In this document: in pieces, positions 1-9,140 of the stretch
Layout: each line of letters begins with the position of its first letter
Position numbering within the stretch: the first letter of the stretch is position 1
NCBI GenBank assembly: GCA_021300455.1
Contig: JAJTDP010000006.1
Location: forward strand, 13,161-77,160
Direction of reading: 5' to 3'
Origin: Sediminibacterium sp.
GTDB lineage: Bacteria; Bacteroidota; Bacteroidia; Chitinophagales; Chitinophagaceae
Length of the DNA stretch: 64,000 nucleotides
Translations under genes and position numbers: made by a program
Notes under the pieces: generated by a model
Told to the model about the DNA's origin: nothing
Seen by the model: only the letters and a program-made list of their open reading frames with translations
Databases searched by the model: none

Positions 1-231
1 ATTAAATACGAGCGTTATATCGAGAAAGAAAAAGAAATCGTGGAGCGTATGTTAACGCTTGAAAATAAAATGATTCCTGATAATTTTGATTACGATAAAT
101 TAGTAGCGCTCTCTATTGAAGCGCATCAAAAATTCAAAAAAATTCGTCCGCTTACTATTGGACAGGCAAGTCGTATTAGCGGTGTGAACCCTAGCGATAT
201 TCAAATACTGATGGTCTTTATAGGTCGTTAA
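1..231 (+). CDS. mnmG: MnmG/GidA tRNA uridine-5-carboxymethylaminomethyl modification enzyme, C-terminal fragment (5' end outside window)
   Basis: Open frame runs in from the window edge; C-terminal ...[29 protein letters not shown] is typical of MnmG. Confidence 0.9.
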   Translation: MKYERYIEKEKEIVERMLTLENKMIPDNFDYDKLVALSIEAHQKFKKIRPLTIGQASRISGVNPSDIQILMVFIGR

Positions 232-355
232 TTAACTATTGAATTGTTCCATTAAGGGACAGTCCCCGTTCATAAAAAAATTACCATTCCCCCTTTTTTC
301 ACAAATTCTTTTTAGTAGCTTTAGTATCTTTCTTAACAACTAAAATAAGAATCAC

Positions 356-427
356 ATGAAGCGAATTTATGTATGGGCCTTGCTAATGTGCACAGCTGTG
401 GTGGGGAGGTTTTTTTTGTTAACTTAG
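356..427 (+). pseudogene. 23-codon signal-peptide-like stub (MKRIYVWALLMCTAVVGRFFLLT*), possible gene remnant
   Basis: ATG followed by a short basic/hydrophobic signal-like stretch, stopping 4 nt before the polA ATG. Confidence 0.35.
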
Positions 428-431
428 CGCC

Positions 432-3344
432 ATGTCTAAAAAGCTATTTTTATTAGATGCGCTTGCATTAATTTATCGCGCTTATTATGCGCTTATCCGA
501 ACACCCAGAATTACTACCACGGGTATCAATACCAATGCGCAGTTTGGCTTTACCAACACGCTTTTAGAAATTATTAGAAAAGAAAATCCTACGCATATTG
601 CGGTATGTTTTGATACACATGCGCCTACAGAACGTCACACCGATTTTACCGATTATAAAGCCAATAGACAAGAAGCACCGGAGGACCTTTTAGATTCACT
701 GCCACATATTAAGGCAATTATTGAAGGCTTTAATATTCCCGTTATTGAATACGATGGTTATGAGGCCGATGATATTATTGGTACACTGGCTTGGCAGGCT
801 GCAGCTAAAGGTTATGAGGTTTACATGGTTACCCCAGACAAAGATTATGGACAACTATTAGTAAAACCTAATGTATATATATGGAAGCCGCCGGCTTTTG
901 GCAATAAAGAAGAGATTGTAGATGCTAAAAAGATTTGTGAAAAGTGGGATATTGCCAGAGTAGAACAAGTGGTTGATATGTTAGGCTTAATGGGTGACGC
1001 CTCTGATAATATACCCGGCATTCCGGGTGTGGGAGAAAAAACCGCCGCTAAGCTTTTAAAATTATACGACAGCTTAGAAGGCGTTTTAGATAACGCCGAT
1101 AAGATTACAGGGTCCATGGGTGAAAAAGTGAGGGCTGGTAAAAAGTCTGCTATTATGAGTAAAAAGCTGGCCACCATTATTACCAATGTGCCAGTAAGTT
1201 TTCATGAAGAAGATTTTAGATTAAAAGAAAAAAATAAATCGGCTCTTGCTGAAATTTTTAATGAATTAGAATTTAAAACACTAGGTAAAAGAATTTTAGG
1301 AGAGGATTTTGTTGTGAGTGGTGGTGCAGGTGCAGCCGAAGTAGCTGCTGCTAAACAAGAACAAACCGATTTATTTGGAAATACAGTCAATGTAAAAACA
1401 AAAAATAAAAAAGGTGGCGCTAAAGAAACAGATATAAAACCTGTTGACAATAGCGAAGAAGATGGTGATGAAAATGAATTCGGTGAAGAATTAAGTGATA
1501 ATGACCTACCAGCAGAATTAGTAGTAAATAAAAATAGTGGGAACACACCACATAATTATAAAGCAGTAGTAGGTAAAGAAAGTATTCAAAGCCTTATTAA
1601 GGATTTACTTTTACAAAAAGAAGTTTGTATTGATACTGAAACAACGGGTATTAATGCCAATGATGTAGAACTTGTGGGTTTGAGTTTTTCTTATAAAGAA
1701 CATGAGGGATTTTATATTCCTATAGATAACGAAACGGAGGCTAAAAAAATATTAGCCTTGTTTGAGCCCCTATTTAAAAACAAAGACATTGTTTGGATTG
1801 GACAAAACTTAAAATATGATTTTTTAGTATTGAAGTGGTATGGGGTGGAGTTATTAGGTAAAACCTTTGATACCATGCTTGCACACTATGTAATTGAGCC
1901 AGAAGGCAGGCGCAGTATGGATTTGCTTAGTGCACAGTTTTTAGGATATGAACCCATCTCTATTACTACGCTTATTGGCAAGAAAGGAAAAAACCAGGGT
2001 ACCATGCGTGATGCACCCCTGGACCAAGTAACAGAATATGCTGCAGAAGATGCAGATATTACTTTTCAATTAAAAAATTGTTTTACCCCCTTGATTAAAA
2101 AGCGTGGTGTAGAAAAAGTATTTAATGAAGTAGAAAACCCACTGGTACGTGTACTGGTTGATATGGAATACGAAGGTGTAAAAGTAGATATCGATTTTTT
2201 AAACGAATACAGTAAGATTTTAGAAACCGATGCTAAAATTAGTGAAGAGCGTGTGTATGAGCAAGCAGGTGTTCGTTTTAATTTAGCCTCTCCCAAACAA
2301 TTGGGTGAAGTGCTATTTGATATTTTAAAACTAGACGCAAAGGCAAAGAAAACTAAGACCGGCCAATACGCAACAGGGGAAGATGTTTTACAAAAAATGG
2401 CGGCTAAGCATAAAATTGTTGACGATATTTTAAATTTTAGAGAGCTCACAAAGCTAAAGTCTACCTATGTCGATTCTTTTCCGGAATTGATTAATCCAAA
2501 AACAGGTCGCGTACATACTAGTTATGCGCAGGCGGTGGCGGTTACTGGTAGGCTAAGCAGTACTAATCCAAACTTACAAAACATACCTATTAGAACAGAG
2601 CGTGGAAGAGAAATTAGAAAAGCCTTTATTCCTCGTGAGAAGGGTCGTGTACTAGTAAGCGCCGATTATTCTCAAATAGAATTAAGAATTGTAGCAGCCA
2701 TTAGTGGTGATCCGAATATGTGCGAGGCCTTTAAATTAGGCAAGGATATTCATACAGCTACTGCTGCAAAAGTATATGGGATTAAAGAGGCTGATGTAAC
2801 CAAAGAAATGCGTTACAAAGCTAAGAGTGTGAACTTCGGCATTATCTATGGACAGGGTGCTTTTGGATTAGCAGAAAACTTGGCCATTTCTAGAACAGAG
2901 GCCAAAGAAATTATAGACAATTATAAAAAAGAGTTTCCCGGCATTCAAATGTATATGGATGGGCAAATTAACAATGCAAAAGAATTAGGCTTTGTAGAAA
3001 CGCTGATGGGAAGAAGGCGCTGGTTAAGAGATATTAATAGTAGTAATTTTACTGTGCGTGGTTTTGCTGAAAGAAATGCGATCAACTCTCCTATTCAAGG
3101 TTCTGCTGCTGATATGATTAAACTTGCCATGATTAAAATTCATGCAGAGATGAAAAAAACCAAATGGGAATCAAAAATGATTTTACAAGTACATGATGAA
3201 TTGGTCTTTGATGCGGTAGAAAAAGAGCTACCTCCATTAAAAGAATTAATTTTAATATGTATGAAAGAAGCCATGGTGCTTCCTAATGGTGTGCCTGTAG
3301 AGGCTGAAGTGGGTGTTGGAAAAAACTGGTTAGAAGCGCATTAA
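432..3344 (+). CDS. polA: DNA polymerase I
   Basis: N-terminal 5'-3' exonuclease, DTETTG 3'-5' exonuclease motif, and SADYSQIELRI / QVHDELVFD polymerase motifs. Confidence 0.97.
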   Translation: MSKKLFLLDALALIYRAYYALIRTPRITTTGINTNAQFGFTNTLLEIIRKENPTHIAVCFDTHAPTERHTDFTDYKANRQEAPEDLLDSLPHIKAIIEGFNIPVIEYDGYEADDIIGTLAWQAAAKGYEVYMVTPDKDYGQLLVKPNVYIWKPPAFGNKEEIVDAKKICEKWDIARVEQVVDMLGLMGDASDNIPGIPGVGEKTAAKLLKLYDSLEGVLDNADKITGSMGEKVRAGKKSAIMSKKLATIITNVPVSFHEEDFRLKEKNKSALAEIFNELEFKTLGKRILGEDFVVSGGAGAAEVAAAKQEQTDLFGNTVNVKTKNKKGGAKETDIKPVDNSEEDGDENEFGEELSDNDLPAELVVNKNSGNTPHNYKAVVGKESIQSLIKDLLLQKEVCIDTETTGINANDVELVGLSFSYKEHEGFYIPIDNETEAKKILALFEPLFKNKDIVWIGQNLKYDFLVLKWYGVELLGKTFDTMLAHYVIEPEGRRSMDLLSAQFLGYEPISITTLIGKKGKNQGTMRDAPLDQVTEYAAEDADITFQLKNCFTPLIKKRGVEKVFNEVENPLVRVLVDMEYEGVKVDIDFLNEYSKILETDAKISEERVYEQAGVRFNLASPKQLGEVLFDILKLDAKAKKTKTGQYATGEDVLQKMAAKHKIVDDILNFRELTKLKSTYVDSFPELINPKTGRVHTSYAQAVAVTGRLSSTNPNLQNIPIRTERGREIRKAFIPREKGRVLVSADYSQIELRIVAAISGDPNMCEAFKLGKDIHTATAAKVYGIKEADVTKEMRYKAKSVNFGIIYGQGAFGLAENLAISRTEAKEIIDNYKKEFPGIQMYMDGQINNAKELGFVETLMGRRRWLRDINSSNFTVRGFAERNAINSPIQGSAADMIKLAMIKIHAEMKKTKWESKMILQVHDELVFDAVEKELPPLKELILICMKEAMVLPNGVPVEAEVGVGKNWLEAH

Positions 3345-3383
3345 AAATTACCAAGTTCTGCTTAGCTTCTTTATTTATTTTGC

Positions 3384-3890
3384 TTACTTCTTTTTATAAA
3401 CAGGCACGGTGCTGCAGGGCTCTCCATACATTATGCTCTTTACGATGGGTCTTAATTTCTGCGTAATCGCAATATAGGCCGATTCACCGATGGGTGTATC
3501 TCCACAACCTTTAATCACTACCCTTTGATCGTTATATTCATTAATATTAAGCGTATTAATATTTTCAAGTAGTAGCTGTTCTCTTACTTTATTTTCATTT
3601 CCAAAATAAACCCCTTTTGCAAAAGGGTTAAGGGCTGATACAATTAACATATTCGCCCACATAGGAATAATGGCATCTGCAGAACAAATAATGCCCACTA
3701 CCTTGTCTTGATAAATAGTCCAGTCGGTTGTAAGAAGTGCTGCGCGAAATTCTTTTTCTTTTAGTATAAGCTCCATGTATAAATAGGGCTTGATATCAAA
3801 CACAATTATCTCGTTGCTTGGAAGTAAACTCGCAAGATCAATGGTAACTATTCCACTTTCCGCCACCTTATTGTTAAACAATTCGGCCAT
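3384..3890 (-). CDS. DUF2480 family protein
   Basis: 168 aa intact ORF resembling the conserved Bacteroidota DUF2480 family. Confidence 0.6.
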   Translation of the reverse strand: MAELFNNKVAESGIVTIDLASLLPSNEIIVFDIKPYLYMELILKEKEFRAALLTTDWTIYQDKVVGIICSADAIIPMWANMLIVSALNPFAKGVYFGNENKVREQLLLENINTLNINEYNDQRVVIKGCGDTPIGESAYIAITQKLRPIVKSIMYGEPCSTVPVYKKK

Positions 3891-3905
3891 AGAAATTATT
3901 TAATG

Positions 3906-5987
3906 CTAGTAAATCTTAGACCTGTTGTCTTCGATCTTTGCTATCTTTTTAAAGGCGCTCGCCGATCTAAACATCATACCCCTTGTTCTTTCTAATAATT
4001 CATCTTTGAAAAAATTAGGGTCTTGATCTGCTTGTTTAGCAGCAATACCTAATACGCTTACAGCATAAACACCTGTATTAGCGGCAATAGGATCACTTAC
4101 TTTGTTAATTAATGCTTTATTAAAAGCAGCACCTACTAATTTAGGTTCGTTACCTAGTCCTGTTATCATAGCGAAGCTAAAGCCAATACTGTCTGCTCTT
4201 TGAATAACCGCATTCGATTCAGTAGCTATTGCTTCAAGTGATTTTCCTTTTATTGTTGCTTTAATTTTATCCGCTTTCTTTTTGTCTCTAATAAATCCTT
4301 CCACCTGTGGTCTTGCAGCAGTTACGCTTGCTAGTCCTTCTTTCTCTTCTGAAGTAATTACAGCTACTATATAATTATCACCTAGCTCAAAAGGCTCTGA
4401 TACATCATTCACCCCTTTTTCATATACCCATCTTACTATATTTCTTGCAGTACCAATTCCTTGAATTTCAAAATCATTCTCTTTAATAGCCGCTGCAGGA
4501 ATAACTTGTTTATTTAATTTCACTGCTGATGCATTAAATGATTTAATATCCTTAGATCCAGAAGCAAACTGGGCTGCAGCTGTTGAAGCAGCATTAATAG
4601 TTTCATTGCTTGGCATTACCACCTTAGATAAATAAGCAATTTTATAAGCAGGTCCTTTTGCAGTTTGTTTTAAAACTTCCATATAGTGATAGCCAAAATC
4701 AGTTTTTACAACCGCCTTCGCGCCCACTGGATTATCAAAAGAAAAGTCATTAAAAGCAGGAACCATTTTTGCTTGTGGGAACATTTCATATTTTCCACCT
4801 GTGCTTTTACTTCCAGCGTCATCTGAATATTTAGCCACCATCTCTTCAAAAGAGGCGCCACCTCTAATGGCCACACTAATACTATCAGCTAATTTTTTGG
4901 CAACACTGTCTTCTCTAACTTGTTGACCATTTTGCGGATTCACTGTAGCAATTAAAATATGTCTAACGCTTGCGCTATCAGACCATTGTTTAACACCCAA
5001 AACTTTTGCAATGGTAAAATTTCTTCCATCTACATATGGTCCATAAATACCACCCACGCCTACGCTTAATACAGAATCTTTTTGAGGAATCTGTAAAGCT
5101 TTTTTGCTGATATAGCTATCATAAAAAGGAATCTCCGTTCCTACTTTATTTAAATATTTAGCAGTCTCCGTACTATTTTTAAAGTCTTGCTTATAAGATT
5201 CAATATCATTTCTTGCAGTGATTGAATCTTGATAAGAAGGTGCAGCGCTAAAGCCTATAAAAGAAATAGAACGACTAGCTTCTTCAACTTGGTAAGCTGC
5301 CGCATTTTCTTTTAAATAAGTGGCCACCTCATTATCACTTACTTTAATAGTACTATCTATAATGGTAGTATAGGGTATGCCCACAAATGAAATGCTTGAA
5401 ATAGCATTTGATTCTGCATATTGTTTTTCGCTTAACCATTTTGGAATCTGAACCCCTTTAACAACAATTACTTGATATTTATTTCTTAATCTATTTTCAA
5501 TAGAAGGCTCTATGTATGTTTTTTCAATTTGTTTTATTTGCTCTACATTTTTACTCTTTTTAATTTGAGCAACCGCCTGCTTCGCATCATTCAATTTAAA
5601 CTCTCCTGTTGCTGGATCGGTGAACTCTTGTCTAAATGGAGATTCGTTTCCAAACAATACATCTGATAATTCTTTAGTGCCTACAGATAGGCCTAATTTA
5701 TTTTCTTCATCTTTAATTAAAAGACGGTCTATTTCTTGATTCCATAAATAACCAATCAATTGTTCTCTAGTAACACCCTGTGCTGCATAATTTTGCAACT
5801 GCAGTTCTAGTTTTTCTTCAAACTCTAATTTATTAATAGCCTGGCCGTTAACTTTACCAAGTATAGAAATATCATTTCCCGCTTTTCTTCCCACTCCGTC
5901 TTGTAAGATGAAGGCAATTAGGGCAATTGTAATGATACCGAATATGATCCAAGTACCTCTTTCTCTAATGTTCTGAATAATTGACAT
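3906..5987 (-). CDS. Peptidylprolyl isomerase, PpiD/SurA type, membrane anchored
   Basis: N-terminal TM (WIIFGIITIALIAFILQDG), SurA-N-like region, parvulin-like ASVRHILIAT...FGYHYMEVL; start taken at MSIIQNIRERG. Confidence 0.85.
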   Translation of the reverse strand: MSIIQNIRERGTWIIFGIITIALIAFILQDGVGRKAGNDISILGKVNGQAINKLEFEEKLELQLQNYAAQGVTREQLIGYLWNQEIDRLLIKDEENKLGLSVGTKELSDVLFGNESPFRQEFTDPATGEFKLNDAKQAVAQIKKSKNVEQIKQIEKTYIEPSIENRLRNKYQVIVVKGVQIPKWLSEKQYAESNAISSISFVGIPYTTIIDSTIKVSDNEVATYLKENAAAYQVEEASRSISFIGFSAAPSYQDSITARNDIESYKQDFKNSTETAKYLNKVGTEIPFYDSYISKKALQIPQKDSVLSVGVGGIYGPYVDGRNFTIAKVLGVKQWSDSASVRHILIATVNPQNGQQVREDSVAKKLADSISVAIRGGASFEEMVAKYSDDAGSKSTGGKYEMFPQAKMVPAFNDFSFDNPVGAKAVVKTDFGYHYMEVLKQTAKGPAYKIAYLSKVVMPSNETINAASTAAAQFASGSKDIKSFNASAVKLNKQVIPAAAIKENDFEIQGIGTARNIVRWVYEKGVNDVSEPFELGDNYIVAVITSEEKEGLASVTAARPQVEGFIRDKKKADKIKATIKGKSLEAIATESNAVIQRADSIGFSFAMITGLGNEPKLVGAAFNKALINKVSDPIAANTGVYAVSVLGIAAKQADQDPNFFKDELLERTRGMMFRSASAFKKIAKIEDNRSKIY

Positions 5988-6011
5988 ATATATATAATTA
6001 TAGGAGGGCAA

Positions 6012-6795
6012 AAATAATGTTTTCTATCAAGTAAAAAGGGGTATCTGCTTAGTTTTTAGGTCTAATTAGGGTTATAGGGGGTATAAAAAACTAACATAGG
6101 TCCCGTGGATAAATAAATATTTAGTGGATATCCCTGGTTTTGGGGTGAATAAACCTGCACAAATAAAGAATAACCTTGCGTCAATTATATTAATAAACCA
6201 TTTTGGCTATAAAAAAGAACTATTTATACCCGTTAATTAACAGTGTGTAAACTGTTAGTTTATAATAACACTTTAAATATTTAGTAAATAAATTATACAA
6301 TTTAAATTAATAAGAAACATACTGGTATTGATTTATAGAGTATTTAAAAAATAAGATATTAATCAATTATATAAAGTGCATAACTAAGATATTAAGATAT
6401 ACACAGGTGTAATAGTATTAGTTTATTTATGTAAATGTATTAATACTTAATACTACAATAGAAATGCACATATCCTTTTTTAGAGGATCATTTAAAATAA
6501 ACTACTTTTATAAAGAATAATTAAACCAGGTAAATTTCAATATAAAACAATCATAATATGCCTTTAAATACCCCCATTTTAGCTAAAATAAATACTTTAA
6601 AAAGAAATACTAAAAAATACTAAATTTATTACTAAATAAATAATGTATTGAAAATCAATAAATTAAATAAAAAATAAACCTTCTTGAATATAAAAACTAA
6701 GCTAATTAGTAAAATAATACTAAATATTTTAGTTTATTAACAATTTATCCCTACCTTCACATAAATATTTAAAGAAAAACATAAAACGACTAACC
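6012..6795. other. Long AT-rich intergenic region between divergent PPIase gene and recA
   Basis: About 784 bp with no supported ORF, very AT-rich, with several DnaA-box-like near matches. Confidence 0.6.
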
Positions 6796-7851
6796 ATGAG
6801 TAACCCAAACGTAGAAAAACTAAAAGCCTTAAAATTAACCATCGATAAAATCGACAAAGATTATGGTAAAGGCAGTGTGATGATGATGAATGAAAGAAGT
6901 CAAGAACCACAAGAAGTAATTTCAACGGGTTCAATTGGTTTAGACACTGCTTTAGGAATTGGCGGTTTACCAAAAGGAAGAATTGTAGAAATATACGGGC
7001 CAGAATCTTCTGGTAAAACAACGGTAGCAATACATGTTATTGCAGAAGCACAAAAGAAAGGTGGAATGTGTGCAATCATAGATGCTGAACATGCATTTGA
7101 TAGCGCCTATGCAAAAAAATTAGGAGTAGATGTAGATAATTTATTAGTCTCTCAACCAGACTATGGCGAACAAGCTTTAGAAATTGCCGATCGTTTAATT
7201 TTATCTGGTGCTATTGATGTACTTGTTATAGATTCAGTGGCAGCGCTAGTTCCAAAGAGTGAGTTAGAAGGAGAAATGGGAGATAGTAAAATGGGATTAC
7301 ATGCAAGATTAATGAGCCAAGCATTAAGAAAATTAACAGCAACTATTAATAAAACAAATACCATTTGCATTTTTATTAATCAGCTAAGAGAAAAAATAGG
7401 AATCGTTTTTGGTAATCCAGAAACAACTACAGGAGGAAATGCTTTAAAGTTTTACGCTTCTGTAAGATTAGATATTAGAAGAATGGCGCAAATTAAAGAC
7501 GGAGATGAAGCAATAGGAAATAGAGTAAAAGTAAAAGTGGTAAAAAATAAAGTAGCCCCACCATTTAGAGCCGCAGAGTTTGAAATTATTTTTGGAGAAG
7601 GAATAAGTAAAATTGGAGAAATTATTGATATGGGGGTTGAACTAGAAATAATCCAAAAAAGCGGAAGCTGGTTTAGCTATGATAGCAACAAACTAGGACA
7701 GGGACGCGATTCAGTAAAAACCATTTTACACGATAATCCAGAGATGGCCAATGAAATAGAGGCAAAAATCAGAGCCAAAATTGCTGTAAAGGCAGAAGAG
7801 GCAGCTGGCTTTTTTGCGCTGAAATTAATACTAAGAATAAATATTTATTAA
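6796..7851 (+). CDS. recA: Recombinase RecA; the last ~17 codons appear derived from the adjacent acyltransferase region in another frame
   Basis: GPESSGKTT Walker [10 protein letters not shown] and other RecA signatures; unusual tail [14 protein letters not shown]. Confidence 0.95.
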   Translation: MSNPNVEKLKALKLTIDKIDKDYGKGSVMMMNERSQEPQEVISTGSIGLDTALGIGGLPKGRIVEIYGPESSGKTTVAIHVIAEAQKKGGMCAIIDAEHAFDSAYAKKLGVDVDNLLVSQPDYGEQALEIADRLILSGAIDVLVIDSVAALVPKSELEGEMGDSKMGLHARLMSQALRKLTATINKTNTICIFINQLREKIGIVFGNPETTTGGNALKFYASVRLDIRRMAQIKDGDEAIGNRVKVKVVKNKVAPPFRAAEFEIIFGEGISKIGEIIDMGVELEIIQKSGSWFSYDSNKLGQGRDSVKTILHDNPEMANEIEAKIRAKIAVKAEEAAGFFALKLILRINIY

Positions 7852-8645
7852 ATACAAAGGGGCCATTATTAATTATTGCCAACCACCCCAACTCTTTTCT
7901 AGATGCCATTATTATAGGCTCTAGGTACAATAGAACAGTACATTTTTTAGCAAGGGGTGATGTCTTTACTAAAAAACTATACCGCTTTTTATTAAAGCTT
8001 TTAAATATGATTCCGGTGTATAGGTTAAGAGAGGGTAAAGAGTTCTTACATCTTAATGAATATGCCTTTGTAGAATCGGCAAGATTATTAAAAAACAATG
8101 AAGCTGTTTTAATTTTTATTGAAGGAACCTGTTTAAATACCAACGAGCTTCAACCCTTTAAAAAAGGAACGGCGAGAATTTTACAAACCTGTCATACAGA
8201 AAACCTCTTTCCACAAATTCATTTAGTGGGCATTGCCTATAATAATTTTAAAGGCATTGGAAAAAGAGTAAACCTTTGTTTAGAACAATACACACAAACC
8301 ACCCCCATACTAACCCCAAAAGATAGAGTCGACTTTAATAATATAATTTTTGAAAAACTATCGGCCTTAATACTTCCCACTGCTCATACACCTACTATTA
8401 AAAAAAATGCGCTTTATTATTTAAACTTTCCCTTTTATAATCTTGTATATCGATTTGTTGATAAAAAAACAAAGGGCACAGTTTTTTTTGACTCTGTTTT
8501 GTTTAGCGTATTGTTTTTCTTATATCCTATCTATCTATTCTTCATCATTTCGCTTTTACAATTTATTAGCATTCCACAACCAATAATTTTTGGTACCTTG
8601 GGCTTATTGTTTTTATTAAGAAACCAAACCATGTCCATAAGCTAA
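7812..8645 (+). CDS. Lysophospholipid acyltransferase (PlsC-like), apparently N-terminally truncated with unclear start
   Basis: Frame continuous with the 8007 ORF encodes [36 protein letters not shown]; the catalytic NHPNSFLD motif (7881-7904) lies upstream of the first ATG (8007). Confidence 0.75.
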   Translation, partial: FCAEINTKNKYLLNTKGPLLIIANHPNSFLDAIIIGSRYNRTVHFLARGDVFTKKLYRFLLKLLNMIPVYRLREGKEFLHLNEYAFVESARLLKNNEAVLIFIEGTCLNTNELQPFKKGTARILQTCHTENLFPQIHLVGIAYNNFKGIGKRVNLCLEQYTQTTPILTPKDRVDFNNIIFEKLSALILPTAHTPTIKKNALYYLNFPFYNLVYRFVDKKTKGTVFFDSVLFSVLFFLYPIYLFFIISLLQFISIPQPIIFGTLGLLFLLRNQTMSIS

Positions 8646-8660
8646 CTTTAAATAAAATTT

Positions 8661-9116
8661 ATGCCCAATAATATTAGAAAGCTAGAAAAAAGAAAAAGAA
8701 TTGCACTTGTTGCACACGACAATAAAAAGAAAGACCTTATTGAGTGGGCGGTTCATAATAAAGTAGCCCTTTCTAAACATAGTTTAGTGGCTACAGGTAC
8801 AACTGGAAAGTTGGTGGAAGAAGCTCTTGATCAACCGGTAAAAAAATTATTAAGTGGTCCCCTTGGAGGCGACCAACAAATAGGTGCAATGATTGCTACT
8901 GGAGATATTGATGTTATCTTTTTCTTCTTTGACCCCATGGAGGCACAACCCCACGATAGCGATGTGAAAGCCTTATTAAGACTAGCAGTGGCCTGGAACC
9001 TGCCCATGGCCTGTGATAGAACCACTGCCGATTTTTTAATGACTTCTCGTTTTATGCAAGAAGTGTATGAATACAAACTACCCGATTACACCCATTATTT
9101 AAAAAGAAATATATAA
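8661..9116 (+). CDS. mgsA: Methylglyoxal synthase
   Basis: RKRIALVAHDNKK..., LSGPLGGDQQIGA motif. Confidence 0.95.
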   Translation: MPNNIRKLEKRKRIALVAHDNKKKDLIEWAVHNKVALSKHSLVATGTTGKLVEEALDQPVKKLLSGPLGGDQQIGAMIATGDIDVIFFFFDPMEAQPHDSDVKALLRLAVAWNLPMACDRTTADFLMTSRFMQEVYEYKLPDYTHYLKRNI

Positions 9117-9140
9117 TTTTTAACTTCTTAATATATACCT

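Noticed and set aside
254-264. GGGAC-A-GTCCC mini palindrome after mnmG
   Set aside because: Five-bp arms with a one-base loop and no T-run; too weak to call a terminator or operator.
845-2449. Antisense ORFs across polA (845-1186, 1202-1546, 2066-2449)
   Set aside because: Low-complexity translations opposite a well-supported CDS; no recognisable domain.
6737-7030. 97-aa minus-strand ORF over the recA start
   Set aside because: Antisense to recA, Leu/Phe-rich artefact composition.
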